DNA of 64,000 nt from Acidobacteriaceae bacterium (GTDB lineage Bacteria; Acidobacteriota; Terriglobia; Bryobacterales; Bryobacteraceae). The stretch is from NCBI GenBank assembly GCA_019233755.1, contig JAFAMD010000041.1:1-64000 (forward strand), in the 5' to 3' direction. The notes under the pieces are model-generated. The model was not told the origin of the DNA. It saw only the letters and a program-made list of their open reading frames with translations, and ran no database searches. The position numbers and the translations under genes were made by a program. Below, piece by piece: positions 24,249 through 33,401 of the stretch (position 1 is the first letter of the stretch; each line of letters starts with the position of its first letter).

Positions 24249-27191
24249 ATGTTTCGTAACTGGAGTCTCTTACCCGCCATGTTGCTCCTGGCGACGGTAC
24301 CCGCCTGGGGCCAGCAGATCTCGATCTGGCCCGGGATGTTGACGAGTCCGACTCTCCCGCTTTCGTCTGTAGGACAGATTACTACCGTGGCCGTCGACCA
24401 GAACGGTATGCTCTATTTGGCGAACAATAGCTCCGTTTTCAAAATCGACGTCCACGGCAATACCTCGACCACTAAAATTACCGGGCTGAATCAGGTTGGC
24501 GGTCTGGCCATCGACGCTGGAGGCAATATGTATGTCTCCGATTCGATAGGCAACAGTGTTCAACGCGTCGACGCTGCTACCAAGGCCGTCACCACCGTTC
24601 CCACCACCGCACTAAACCACCCGCTGGGTTTGGCCCTTGACTCCGCGGGCAATCTGTATATTGCAGACAGCGCAAACAGCCGCGTCGTGGAGGTGCCTTG
24701 GACTGGGGGAGCCTGGGGACTCCAAATCCCCGTCGCCGACAATACGACACTGTCGGCGCCTGCCGGCCTGGCTTTTGATTCAAAAGGCTACCTCTACATT
24801 GCCGACGAAGGCACCGGCACCGTCACGAAGCTGAATCTCAGCAACGGAAACAGCACCCTGGTTGCCGGTGCCCAGAACGGCGCCTTAGCCGACGGAACGC
24901 CTGCTGTTAGCGCCAACATTGGTAGCCCGAACGCCGTTTTCGTTGACGCCGCCAGCAATGTCTACATCGATGCCCAAGTTCAATCCGGCGGACCTGGCCT
25001 CAATGCAATCCGCAAAATCGACGCCTCCAATGGCAACATCTACACCATTGCTGGCGGCGGCCTAGTTGCCATCACAAATAATGGCACCGTATTGGCAACG
25101 GGCGCGCAATTGCCGAACATCAGTTCCTTCGGGTTCGATTCTACCGGAACGCTTTATATCGCCTCGAACGGAACTCTGTCCGCCGTTTCTTCCTCTTTGG
25201 AAAGTCTGATTTTCCCGCCGACGTCTTCCGTACAGTCCCAGACTCTCACCGTCTCGAATGTCGGCACCGCGCCGCTCCAGTTCTCCGGATTGGCCCTTAG
25301 CAACGGACAGTCCACCTTCACGCTCGGCAGCGGCCTGGCGACAGATTGCACGTCCAGCACAGTTTTGAGCCCAGCTGCTTCCTGCTCTCTCCGTATCTCC
25401 GTGGCGTCAAGGCCCACCGGCCTCACCGTCGGTTCGTTAGTGCTCTCCGACAACAACGTCAACGGATCGCCGCAAACAATCAACTTGATTGCCGGCCCCG
25501 CGCTGGCAAATCTGGCGTTCTCCATCTCGCCGATCATATCGGGCAATTCTTACGAATTCAGCGTGACTGCCATCGATCAGCTTGGGAATGTGTTCAATTA
25601 CACCGGACCACTCACCGTCAGCTACGGACAGGGGCAATCAGCGACGGTGTCGATGACGAACGGGTCAGGCACCTTCTCCCTGCCGGGCCTCGGGTCCGGA
25701 CCTGTTAACCTCTCAGCAACCCTGAACGGAGTTACGGGCACGGCCTCTTTCTCTTTTCCGGTCTCCCTCACCTACGTTCCTTCCATCGCCGACGTGACGG
25801 CCAACCCGGCGACGGGCGTGCCGCAACAAATAAGCGTTCAGGTACTCTCCGCCGGATCGACAGCCACCAATTTCGGCGGTACCGTCACACTTTCGAGCAG
25901 CGATCCCGCTGTTCCGTCCCAGGCCTACACTTTTTCAGCGTCTGATTCTGGTGCCCACACCTTTACCATTACTTTCGGTAACCCCGGGCTTCAGACCATA
26001 ACAGCGTCCATAGCGGGCCAAGGCCTGGCGACCCAAACCTTGCAGGTTCAGGGGCTCCCAACGGTTGGAATGCGCTTCTTCCCCATCACTCCATGCCGCG
26101 TCGTTGATACCAGGAATGCCAACGGTGCGCTTGGCGGTCCCCAAATGCCCGCCAACAGTTCTCGCCCATTCTCGCTCTCGACCAGCCCCTGCGGAATCCC
26201 CGCGAATGCCGCCGCTTACTCTCTGAACATCACTGCGGTTCCGGATGGTGAGCTTGGATACCTGGCCATCTGGCCTAACGGGCAGGCACAGCCGGTTGTA
26301 TCCACCCTCAACTCCGACGGCCGTCCAAAAGCAAATGCCGCCATCGTACCGGCTGGTATCAATGCTCCCGGTATAAATGTTTATGTATCCCACCCCAGCC
26401 ACGTGGTGATCGATGCGAACGGGTATTTCCTCCCCGCAGACACCACAACGGAGGGCCTTAACTTCCACCCGGTCACTCCCTGCCGCATCGCTGATACGCG
26501 CAATGCAGCCGGTACCTTCGGTGGCCCCTATCTCACGGGCGGTCAGGCACGATCATTCCCTATTGCCGGTTCTTGCGGAATCCCCGCTACCGCCAAGGCC
26601 TATTCGCTCAATTTCACGGCCATCCCGCACGGAATACTCGGCTTCCTGTCTGCCTGGCCTACCAGTGAGTCACAGCCAGTTGTGTCCACGCTGAACTCGT
26701 CCACCGGGACGGTGACCGCGAATGCCGCTATCGTTCCGGCCGGCAATCCGGGCGGCCCGATCTCGGTTTTCGCGAGCCAGGATGCCGATGTTGTCATCGA
26801 CATCAATGGCTACTTCGATGACCCATCCACTGGCGGCCTCTTGCTGTATGTCATGAGTCCCTGCCGGATCATCGATACCCGCGAGCCGGCCGGTACCCAG
26901 CCTTTTGATGGCGCCATGACGGTAAACGTGGTGGGAAGCACTTGCAATGTTCCCTCTTATGCGCAAGCGTACGTGCTCAACGCCACCGTTGTCCCGCCAG
27001 ATCCTTTCAACTTCCTGACCCTTTGGCCGAGCGATCAAAACAAGCCGTGGGTCTCGACGCTGAACGCGGCTGACGGCGCCGTCTCGTCCAATATGGCGAT
27101 CGTTCCCGCGTCCAGCGGCGGCCTGATCAACGCATTCGCCTCCGACCCGGTACAGTTGATTCTCGACATCTCGAGTTACTTCGCCCCCTGA
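24249..27191 (+). CDS. Secreted NHL-propeller protein with three C-terminal DTR/GYF domains
   Basis: A 980-residue exported protein. Signal peptide MFRNWSLLPAMLLLATVPAW ends near GQQ. Residues about 45-325 form an NHL-type beta-propeller with repeats such as GGLAIDAGGNMYVSDSIGN and GLALDSAGNLYIADSANSRV. Two Ig-like or abnormal-spindle-like beta domains follow (SVQSQTLTVSNVGTAPLQFS; SLTYVPSIADVTANPATGVP). The last 370 residues are three copies of a 115-125-residue domain that starts TPCRVVDTR and ends GYF or SYF. The function is unknown; adhesion or carbohydrate binding at the surface is plausible. The start could also be GTG 24219; neither has a clear ribosome site. It lies upstream of a second gene with the same C-terminal array. 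Confidence 0.75.
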   Translation: MFRNWSLLPAMLLLATVPAWGQQISIWPGMLTSPTLPLSSVGQITTVAVDQNGMLYLANNSSVFKIDVHGNTSTTKITGLNQVGGLAIDAGGNMYVSDSIGNSVQRVDAATKAVTTVPTTALNHPLGLALDSAGNLYIADSANSRVVEVPWTGGAWGLQIPVADNTTLSAPAGLAFDSKGYLYIADEGTGTVTKLNLSNGNSTLVAGAQNGALADGTPAVSANIGSPNAVFVDAASNVYIDAQVQSGGPGLNAIRKIDASNGNIYTIAGGGLVAITNNGTVLATGAQLPNISSFGFDSTGTLYIASNGTLSAVSSSLESLIFPPTSSVQSQTLTVSNVGTAPLQFSGLALSNGQSTFTLGSGLATDCTSSTVLSPAASCSLRISVASRPTGLTVGSLVLSDNNVNGSPQTINLIAGPALANLAFSISPIISGNSYEFSVTAIDQLGNVFNYTGPLTVSYGQGQSATVSMTNGSGTFSLPGLGSGPVNLSATLNGVTGTASFSFPVSLTYVPSIADVTANPATGVPQQISVQVLSAGSTATNFGGTVTLSSSDPAVPSQAYTFSASDSGAHTFTITFGNPGLQTITASIAGQGLATQTLQVQGLPTVGMRFFPITPCRVVDTRNANGALGGPQMPANSSRPFSLSTSPCGIPANAAAYSLNITAVPDGELGYLAIWPNGQAQPVVSTLNSDGRPKANAAIVPAGINAPGINVYVSHPSHVVIDANGYFLPADTTTEGLNFHPVTPCRIADTRNAAGTFGGPYLTGGQARSFPIAGSCGIPATAKAYSLNFTAIPHGILGFLSAWPTSESQPVVSTLNSSTGTVTANAAIVPAGNPGGPISVFASQDADVVIDINGYFDDPSTGGLLLYVMSPCRIIDTREPAGTQPFDGAMTVNVVGSTCNVPSYAQAYVLNATVVPPDPFNFLTLWPSDQNKPWVSTLNAADGAVSSNMAIVPASSGGLINAFASDPVQLILDISSYFAP
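26070..27188 (+). repeat. Three tandem DTR/GYF domain copies in the NHL protein
   Basis: Copies at about 26070-26436, 26461-26821 and 26842-27188. Shared landmarks are (T/S)PCR--DTR, CGIP or CNVP, AY-LN-T-VP, FL--WP, VSTLN, ANAAIVPA or SNMAIVPA, and a final D-NGYF or D-SSYF. The third copy of each gene is more like its counterpart in the other gene than like its neighbours. Confidence 0.8.
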
Positions 27192-27210
27192 TCGATTCAG
27201 GCTTGTTTCT

Positions 27211-27252
27211 CAGACGGCGTTGCTGATGCGCACACTTCAGCGGCGCCGTCTG
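27211..27252 (+). terminator. Inverted repeat after the NHL protein gene
   Basis: CAGACGGCG at 27211-27219 pairs with CGCCGTCTG at 27244-27252, with a 24-base loop that can pair further (GCTGA with TCAGC). It lies 20 bases after the stop. The U-run is weak (CCCCTTGCTTTC), so it may be a poor terminator or an RNA-stabilising hairpin. Confidence 0.45.
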
Positions 27253-27360
27253 CCCCTTGCTTTCATTCCGGCATGGTGAGTATCCGGTCTTTCAGTGGAG
27301 ATCGTACTTTTTCTGTATACTTTCGCTGTGTGCGTAGTCTTTACAGAGCAGTTAGTCTTT

Positions 27361-27365
27361 GGAGG
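27361..27365 (+). promoter_or_regulatory. Ribosome binding site fixing a TTG start
   Basis: GGAGG sits six bases before TTG 27372. The in-frame ATG at 27273 would add 33 residues ahead of the signal peptide, so TTG is the better start. Confidence 0.65.
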
Positions 27366-27371
27366 TCTGAT

Positions 27372-28976
27372 TTGCGCCACGCCTGCCTGCTCCCTTTTTC
27401 CTGCGCCGTCATCGTGTTAGCCGGTCTGTCAGCCAGAGCCCAATCACCTGATATGCCGGCCGTGTTTCGTCTGACGGCGGTAAACAGTACTACTGCCCAG
27501 GAACTCACGTTCTCCTTCGACGGAGGGCTGAACGGCCCGCCCAACTTCTCATTGCGGCAAGGATCTGATTTCAGCATCGGAGCCGCCGCTTGCGATTCCA
27601 ATTACACTACCTGTACCCTCGAGGTCACTTTTATTCCGCATCATGCCGGTCTCCTGGAGGACGCGGTCATCGTCAAGAACAGCTCCGGTCAATCCATCGG
27701 CCAGATGCTTTTGAGCGGTACGGCCGGAGATTCGGCCGCTGCGGCTGCCGCTGCCCCCGCCACGGCGGGGTCCGGCCAGGCATCCGCTCCCGGCGCTCCT
27801 GCAAGTTCAAGCGCGCAGGCCTTCCATGTCAAGGTTTCGAATGCCAGTGTCGAGGCGGTCTCCCCAGCAATGCATTTCATCCCGGTGACCCCGTGCCGCG
27901 TCGTGGATACCAGGAATGCAACGGGTACATTTGGCGGTCCCGAAATGACCGGCGGCGAGACCCGCGCATTCCCCATTCCCACCGGTTCTTGCGGCATTCC
28001 GGCCAACGCGACCGCCTATTCGGTTAATGTCACCGTGGTTCCCGATGCGATTCTCGGATTCCTCGCGATCTGGCCGGACGGGCTGCCGCGGCCTCTCGTT
28101 TCCACCCTCAATTCTGACGGCCGAGTGAAAGCCAACGCTGCCATCGTGCCCGCCGGAAACAATGGCGCCATTGATGTCTATGTCTCACACCCGACTCAGG
28201 TCGTCCTAGACATTAACGGTTACTTTGTGCCCAGCGGAAGCGTCTCGAACGGGCTCGCGTTCTATCCTGTTGCGCCTTGCCGCATCTACGATACCAGGAC
28301 CAACGGTACTACCCTCGGCGGCCTTTACAACCAGGCGCGCGCTTTCCAGATTTCCGGCAATTGCGGCATCCCCTCCACCGCGAAGGCCTTCTCGCTCAAT
28401 ATCACTGCCGTACCGCATGACACGCTCGGCTTCCTGGCAACCTGGCCTTCCGGCCAGTCCCAGCCTGTCGTGTCTACTCTGAACTCTGATACCGGTGCAG
28501 TTACTGCGAACGCCGCCATTGTGCCCGCCGGGGCTGGCGGCGAGGTCAGTATCTTTGTCAGCGCCGTGACCGATATCGTCATTGATGCGGACGGCTACTT
28601 TGCTCCTCCAGGCTCCGGCGGCCTGTCCTTATACACGCTCACGCCGTGCCGTGTGCTGGACACTCGCAATCCCGCCGGCACGGCGCCCTTCAGCGGCATC
28701 ATTAACGTTCCGGTGGCCACCAGCAGTTGCAGCGTCTCCTCAACCGCGCAGGCTTATGTCCTGAATGCCACCGTGGTCCCTCCCGGCACCATCTTCAATT
28801 ACTTGACGCTCTGGCCCGAAGGCGGAACGCAACCCTTCGTCTCGACTCTGAACGCCGCCGATGGTGCTGTCACCTCGAACATGGCGATTGTTCCCACCAC
28901 GAATGGCTCCGTCAGCGCCTTCGCCTCTGACCCGGTGCAGCTCGTGCTCGATGTCTCGAGCTATTTCGCACCATAA
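27372..28976 (+). CDS. Secreted protein with three DTR/GYF domains
   Basis: A 534-residue exported protein. From TTG 27372 the signal peptide is RHACLLPFSCAVIVLAGLSA, cleaved near RAQS. Residues about 30-125 form one beta-sandwich of the abnormal-spindle/choice-of-anchor type (LEVTFIPHHAGLLEDAVIV). An Ala/Pro/Ser-rich linker precedes three tandem copies of the same domain as in the gene upstream (TPCRVVDTR to NGYF). This paralogue has the domain array but not the NHL propeller. The role is unknown; a surface protein binding a polymer or partner is the best guess. A hairpin with a U-rich tail follows. Confidence 0.75.
   Translation: MRHACLLPFSCAVIVLAGLSARAQSPDMPAVFRLTAVNSTTAQELTFSFDGGLNGPPNFSLRQGSDFSIGAAACDSNYTTCTLEVTFIPHHAGLLEDAVIVKNSSGQSIGQMLLSGTAGDSAAAAAAAPATAGSGQASAPGAPASSSAQAFHVKVSNASVEAVSPAMHFIPVTPCRVVDTRNATGTFGGPEMTGGETRAFPIPTGSCGIPANATAYSVNVTVVPDAILGFLAIWPDGLPRPLVSTLNSDGRVKANAAIVPAGNNGAIDVYVSHPTQVVLDINGYFVPSGSVSNGLAFYPVAPCRIYDTRTNGTTLGGLYNQARAFQISGNCGIPSTAKAFSLNITAVPHDTLGFLATWPSGQSQPVVSTLNSDTGAVTANAAIVPAGAGGEVSIFVSAVTDIVIDADGYFAPPGSGGLSLYTLTPCRVLDTRNPAGTAPFSGIINVPVATSSCSVSSTAQAYVLNATVVPPGTIFNYLTLWPEGGTQPFVSTLNAADGAVTSNMAIVPTTNGSVSAFASDPVQLVLDVSSYFAP
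27870..28973 (+). repeat. Three tandem DTR/GYF domain copies in the second protein
   Basis: Copies at about 27870-28233, 28260-28610 and 28628-28973, with the same landmarks as the array at 26070-27188. Copy order is kept between the two genes, so the array was duplicated as a whole. Confidence 0.8.
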
Positions 28977-29003
28977 TTCCCTCCGTCACGAAGCTCGGCT
29001 CAG

Positions 29004-29031
29004 CAGAGGCCTCACCGGCCTCTGTTCTCTT
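29004..29031 (+). terminator. Rho-independent terminator
   Basis: CAGAGGCC (29004-29011) and GGCCTCTG (29017-29024) form an eight-base perfect stem with a five-base loop, followed by TTCTCTT. It lies 27 bases after the stop of the DTR/GYF gene and before the convergent DUF5995 gene. Confidence 0.65.
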
Positions 29032-29054
29032 ACCGCGCCAAATCCACCATTTGA

Positions 29055-29798
29055 CTAGACCGGCGGTATCTCCACCAGCAGGAATCGGCTTGCCTGCGTC
29101 GACAACGCATCCAGGACCTCCAACTGTGCGTTGTACAGCTCCCGCGAGCCCCGCAAATGCCATAATGCTTCGGCATTGATCCACGCCAGCTCGCGGGCGC
29201 TCGAAACGCCCCAGTCCGCCAGCATGTCTTCCAATTGATTCGCAGTCGGTATCACGCTCCCCGGCAGCGTCACCATCAGCTCCCGCTTTGCCGCATCAAT
29301 CTCGCTCTCGATCGCGGGATTCAGGTTGGTGAAGTCTATGTATTGTGCGCTCCCGTGCGCCGGAGTCACTCCCAGCTCGGCGCACGTTGTCACCACCGCC
29401 TCCGCCAGGTCATGGTCAATATGAGCATTGATGCCCGCAAGTGCGAACTGCACGCGGGCGATCCGTTGGTCCAGTCGAGCTGCAAATAGTGCCCGCCAGC
29501 ACTCTGGCGCGCCCGCCCCTAACAGCCAGTTCTTCAACGCCGTAAAATACAGGCTCGCGAAGCGCGCATCTAGCAGGTCCACGAACTTTGCGTCGTTGCA
29601 CTCACCCAGGTCCACTGCTTCACCCACCCGCGTCGTCACCTGCAGGTAAAGCCAGTTGAACCATTTCACGCCGTCAGAATCCGGCAGGACGTTACTCAGT
29701 TGCGTTAACACGTCGAGCACGTCTCGAATGCTTTGCGGCGCCGCGCCGGAAAGAATCTGAAGAACCTGCGCATCGTAACTCGTCGCTACAGAAGTCAT
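29055..29798 (-). CDS. DUF5995 family protein
   Basis: A 247-residue, probably cytoplasmic helical protein. Landmarks are DGVKWFNWLYLQVTTRV near residue 45, FVDLLDARFASLYFTALKNW, and the conserved block RVQFALAGINAHIDHDLAEA, in which the Asn-Ala-His and His-Asp residues could bind a metal or act in catalysis. These match DUF5995 as I recall it; the function is not known. ATG 29798 is preferred because the 22 residues before it have no family character. The gene stands alone, convergent with the DTR/GYF gene and divergent from the copper oxidase. Confidence 0.75.
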   Translation of the reverse strand: MTSVATSYDAQVLQILSGAAPQSIRDVLDVLTQLSNVLPDSDGVKWFNWLYLQVTTRVGEAVDLGECNDAKFVDLLDARFASLYFTALKNWLLGAGAPECWRALFAARLDQRIARVQFALAGINAHIDHDLAEAVVTTCAELGVTPAHGSAQYIDFTNLNPAIESEIDAAKRELMVTLPGSVIPTANQLEDMLADWGVSSARELAWINAEALWHLRGSRELYNAQLEVLDALSTQASRFLLVEIPPV

Positions 29799-30008
29799 CT
29801 CCCATGCCAGTCTACCCGGCTCTACGCCATCGTCCCGTTCCCAAGTTTTCGGATAACGGTTCAAAGTTGGTCAAAACTGCCTCTGCACCGAAACTTCTAA
29901 ATCCCGAACTGCGTTTGTTGGCCCACATTTTCCTTTAGCTCAACTCGGTTGGTTGTCGAGATGCTACCAGCGACTTGCGTTAACTCAATGTCACAAAGGT
30001 TGCCTGGA

Positions 30009-33000
30009 ATGTGCTTTAACTTCGGGATCGGTAAGACTCCCTCTCGCTATGCAGTATTGCTCTGCTGCCTGATGGCGGCGGCCGGCCCTGCCGTCGCACA
30101 GATTGCGATCGACGCCAAGGTGTCAACCGATCAGCCCTCCGCCAGCGCGACAGTAACCAGTCCATTGTTCTCAACTACTGCCGGGAACGAGCTTTTGCTG
30201 GCCTTCGTCGCCACAGACTATTTGTCAGGTGCAAATACGACCGTTAGCAACGTAACCGGCGCCGGCCTCACCTGGACTCTCGTCCTGCGAACGAACACTC
30301 AAAGCGGCAGCTCTGAAGTCTGGCGCGCGTTCTCCGCTTCTCCCCTCAGCAGCGCCACCGTCACAGCCACTCTCTCTCATAGCGTGCTTTCATCGCTTAC
30401 CGTCATGAGCTTTAGCGGAGTCGATACCTCCGGCAGCGGCGGCTCCGGTGCTATCGGCGCCACCGGCACGGCCAATGCCGCCTCTGGCGCACCGTCTGCA
30501 AGTCTCGTTACCACGCGGAACGGTTCATGGGTTATCGGTGTCGGAAACGACTTTGACAACGCGATTGCCCGCACCCCCGGCTCCGGCCAGACCGTTGTCC
30601 ACCAGGATCTCACTTCGACCGGCGATACCTATTGGGTTCAGATGCAGAACGGCCCTACGGCACTAAGCGGAACCAAGGTCGGCATCAACGACACCGCGCC
30701 GACATCAGACCGTTACAACCTGAGCATCTGTGAGATTCTCCCCGCATCCTCGGCTGCTCCCACCTCGAATATCTCGGGTTCAATTACGCCAGCTTCAGCG
30801 GGAGCGGGCACGACCGTCACTCTCTCTGGAGCCGCGAATGCCTCCGTGTCTGCCGATTCCTCCGGCAATTACACATTCACGGGCCTGGCGAACGGAAAGT
30901 ATACCGTCACTCCCGCTAAGAGCGGCTACACGTTCCAACCGCCGTCCCAACCGGTCACACTCAGCAGTGCAAACGTTGGCGGAGTGAACTTCACGGCCAG
31001 CTCCTCCGGAGGCGGCGGGACCGTCCCCTTGGCCATCGACGCAAACGTCTCTGCGGATCAGACGTCGACCAGCGCCACCGTCACTAGCTCCTCGTTCTCC
31101 ACTACTTCTGCAAACGAGCTCCTGCTGGCCTTTGTCGTCAGCGACTATCTCTCCGGCGCAAACACCACCGTGACGGGCATCACCGGCGGAAACCTGACCT
31201 GGACTCTGGTCGTCCGCACGAATGCGCAAAGCGGCAGCTCCGAAATCTGGCGCGCCTTCGCTCCCGCGCCTCTCAGAAACATCTCCGTTACCGCAACTCT
31301 CTCGCAAAGCGTCCAGTCTTCGCTGACTGTAATGAGCTTCAGCGGCGCGGATGCGACGGGTACGGGCGGCGCCGGAGCCATCGGTGCCACCACCAGCGCC
31401 AACGCTGCCACCGGTGCACCCTCCGCCAGTCTTGTAACCACCCGCAACGGCTCATGGGTGCTAGGAGTTGGAAACGATTACGATAATGCGATTGCCCGCG
31501 CCGCCGGTTCCGGCCAGATCATTGTCCAGCAGGATCTGACCTCGGCCGGCGACACCTACTGGGTCCAGATGCAGAATAATCCAACTCCCCTAAGCGGAAC
31601 CACCGTTACCATCAACGACACTGCGCCCACGACCGATCGTTATAATCTCTCGCTTGTCGAGGTTTTGCCGGCACTGGGGAACGTGACTCCTACTCCTCCT
31701 AGCGTGATGTTGACCGCTCCCGCTACGGGTGCAACTGTCGCTGGGAGAACAACACTGGATGCCAGCGCCACCAGCGCCAATTACCCGGTAACCAGCGTGC
31801 AGTTCCAGCTTGACGGCAACAACCTCGGCGCGCCGGTTACCGCAGCCCCGTATTGGTTCACTTGGGACACCACAACGGCCAGTGCCGGGGTCCATACCCT
31901 CACGGCCCTCGCCACAAACTCCGCCGGCCTGTCTGCCGGTTCCAATGCCATCAGGGTCACGGTCGATAATTCCGGTAATCCAGCGGTCGTGGGAAGCTGG
32001 TCTGCGGCCGTCCAGACCCCCGCGGTTGCCGTCAATCTCATCCTGCTGCCCAATAACAAGCTGCTCTTCTATGAGGACGGTGCGTCGCCAACCGTCTGGG
32101 ATTACACCAACAACATCTTCACCGGCATATCAACGTCGCAGGATGTTTTCTGCTCTGGTCAGGCAGCTCTGGCCGATGGTCGTATCCTCGTTGTCGGCGG
32201 CTACGGTCAAAGCGGCGCCACCATCGGGCTCGCAACCGCGGAAATCTTCGATTCAACCACTAATACGTGGACCTCAGTCCCGAATATGTCATACCGGCGC
32301 TGGTATCCGACGGCCACAACGCTCTCCGACGGCCGGGTTCTCGTCATCGCCGGCTGGCAGTCCACCGATCACACGAACGCCGGTATCCCGGAAATTTATG
32401 ATCCGGCCGCCAACTCCTGGACGAAGCTTGTCAACGCCAATAATCCCTTCGAGACCTATCCGTTCATCTTCCAGCTATCTGACGGGCGTGTCATTCACGT
32501 GGGTGGTTCTGAATACGCCGTCACAACGGACATCCTCGATCTCACAAACCAGTCCTGGTCCGTCGTCGACCCCGGCATCGTGGATGGCGGAAGTGCCAAG
32601 ATGTACCTTCCCGACAAAATCGTCAAAGCCGGCAGCGCCGCTGACAGCCAGATGACCGGCCCGTCCTCCAACAGCACTTACGTTCTCGATATGACCCAGC
32701 CGAATCCTAAATGGCAGCAGACGCCTCCCATGGCCTATCCGAGAACCTTCCTGAACCTTACCGAACTGCCTGATGGAACCGTGCTGGTCACCGGCGGAGA
32801 GACCGACAAGAACGGTGGCAACATCGCCAATGCTGTCTATGCCGCTGAGCTCTGGAATCCTCAAACCCAGACCTGGAGCACCATGGCTGCCATGCATACG
32901 CCGCGCGAGTATCACTCCACTGCACTGCTCTTGCCCGATGGCCGTGTGGTCGCCTCCGGCATGGGCTCGGACTTCGGAAACGTGCCTGACGAAACGAGTG

Positions 33001-33335
33001 CCGAATTCTTCTCCCCGCCTTATCTCTTCAAAGGAGCGCGCCCTGCAATCACGCAGGCGCCGCAGAAGATCCTGTACGGCAGTAACTTTACGGTCACCAC
33101 TCCCGATGCCGCGACCATCAGCAAAGTCGTGCTCATTCGCACCGGCGCTGTGACGCACGCCTTCGATCAAAACACCCGCTACGTCCCGCTCACCTTCCAG
33201 CAAGCGAGCGGCGCTCTTACGGTCAACGCTCCCGCGAGCGGTTACTCCGCCCCGCCGGGCTACTATATGCTCTTTCTCGTCAATAACAGCGGGGTCCCCT
33301 CGGTCGCGCCTATTGTCCAGGTAGCAGCCCAGTAA
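30009..33335 (+). CDS. Secreted copper radical oxidase (galactose/glyoxal-oxidase-like, AA5 type)
   Basis: A 1108-residue exported enzyme. After the signal peptide (PSRYAVLLCCLMAAAGPAVA) come two similar beta-sandwich modules of about 190 residues with a carboxypeptidase-regulatory-like fold between them (SGSITPASAGAGTTVTLSGA). An Ig-like domain follows (PPSVMLTAPATGATVAGRTT), then a kelch propeller and a DUF1929-type C-terminal domain. All active-site residues of the AA5 family can be placed: Cys715 (FCSGQAALADGR), Tyr766 (RRWYPT), Tyr968-His969 (REYHSTALLLPDGR) and His1050 (VTHAFDQNTRYVPL). Cys-Tyr are expected to form the crosslinked cofactor that oxidises primary alcohols or aldehydes to yield H2O2. 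The substrate cannot be read. ATG 30009 is chosen for AAAGG ten bases upstream; in-frame starts at 29949, 29961 and 29988 are possible. Confidence 0.85.
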   Translation: MCFNFGIGKTPSRYAVLLCCLMAAAGPAVAQIAIDAKVSTDQPSASATVTSPLFSTTAGNELLLAFVATDYLSGANTTVSNVTGAGLTWTLVLRTNTQSGSSEVWRAFSASPLSSATVTATLSHSVLSSLTVMSFSGVDTSGSGGSGAIGATGTANAASGAPSASLVTTRNGSWVIGVGNDFDNAIARTPGSGQTVVHQDLTSTGDTYWVQMQNGPTALSGTKVGINDTAPTSDRYNLSICEILPASSAAPTSNISGSITPASAGAGTTVTLSGAANASVSADSSGNYTFTGLANGKYTVTPAKSGYTFQPPSQPVTLSSANVGGVNFTASSSGGGGTVPLAIDANVSADQTSTSATVTSSSFSTTSANELLLAFVVSDYLSGANTTVTGITGGNLTWTLVVRTNAQSGSSEIWRAFAPAPLRNISVTATLSQSVQSSLTVMSFSGADATGTGGAGAIGATTSANAATGAPSASLVTTRNGSWVLGVGNDYDNAIARAAGSGQIIVQQDLTSAGDTYWVQMQNNPTPLSGTTVTINDTAPTTDRYNLSLVEVLPALGNVTPTPPSVMLTAPATGATVAGRTTLDASATSANYPVTSVQFQLDGNNLGAPVTAAPYWFTWDTTTASAGVHTLTALATNSAGLSAGSNAIRVTVDNSGNPAVVGSWSAAVQTPAVAVNLILLPNNKLLFYEDGASPTVWDYTNNIFTGISTSQDVFCSGQAALADGRILVVGGYGQSGATIGLATAEIFDSTTNTWTSVPNMSYRRWYPTATTLSDGRVLVIAGWQSTDHTNAGIPEIYDPAANSWTKLVNANNPFETYPFIFQLSDGRVIHVGGSEYAVTTDILDLTNQSWSVVDPGIVDGGSAKMYLPDKIVKAGSAADSQMTGPSSNSTYVLDMTQPNPKWQQTPPMAYPRTFLNLTELPDGTVLVTGGETDKNGGNIANAVYAAELWNPQTQTWSTMAAMHTPREYHSTALLLPDGRVVASGMGSDFGNVPDETSAEFFSPPYLFKGARPAITQAPQKILYGSNFTVTTPDAATISKVVLIRTGAVTHAFDQNTRYVPLTFQQASGALTVNAPASGYSAPPGYYMLFLVNNSGVPSVAPIVQVAAQ
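30090..31671 (+). repeat. Duplicated N-terminal module of the copper oxidase
   Basis: About 30090-30750 and 31026-31671 encode near copies. Both contain AIDA-VS-DQ-S-SATVTS, NELLLAFV--DYLSGANTTV, LVTTRNGSWV-GVGND-DNAIAR and NDTAPT-DRYNLS. The two are separated by a regulatory-like fold. The close similarity suggests a recent internal duplication. Confidence 0.8.
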
Positions 33336-33401
33336 ACTGGCTCCTCCGGGTGATTCTCGTAACGGCCGCCTCCAGATGCTACACTCCAAGGCGAAGCCGC
33401 A

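Noticed and set aside
26070..28973. Possible CRISPR or satellite array
   Set aside because: The repeats are about 350 bases long, coding, diverged at codon level and without short spacers; they are protein-domain repeats.
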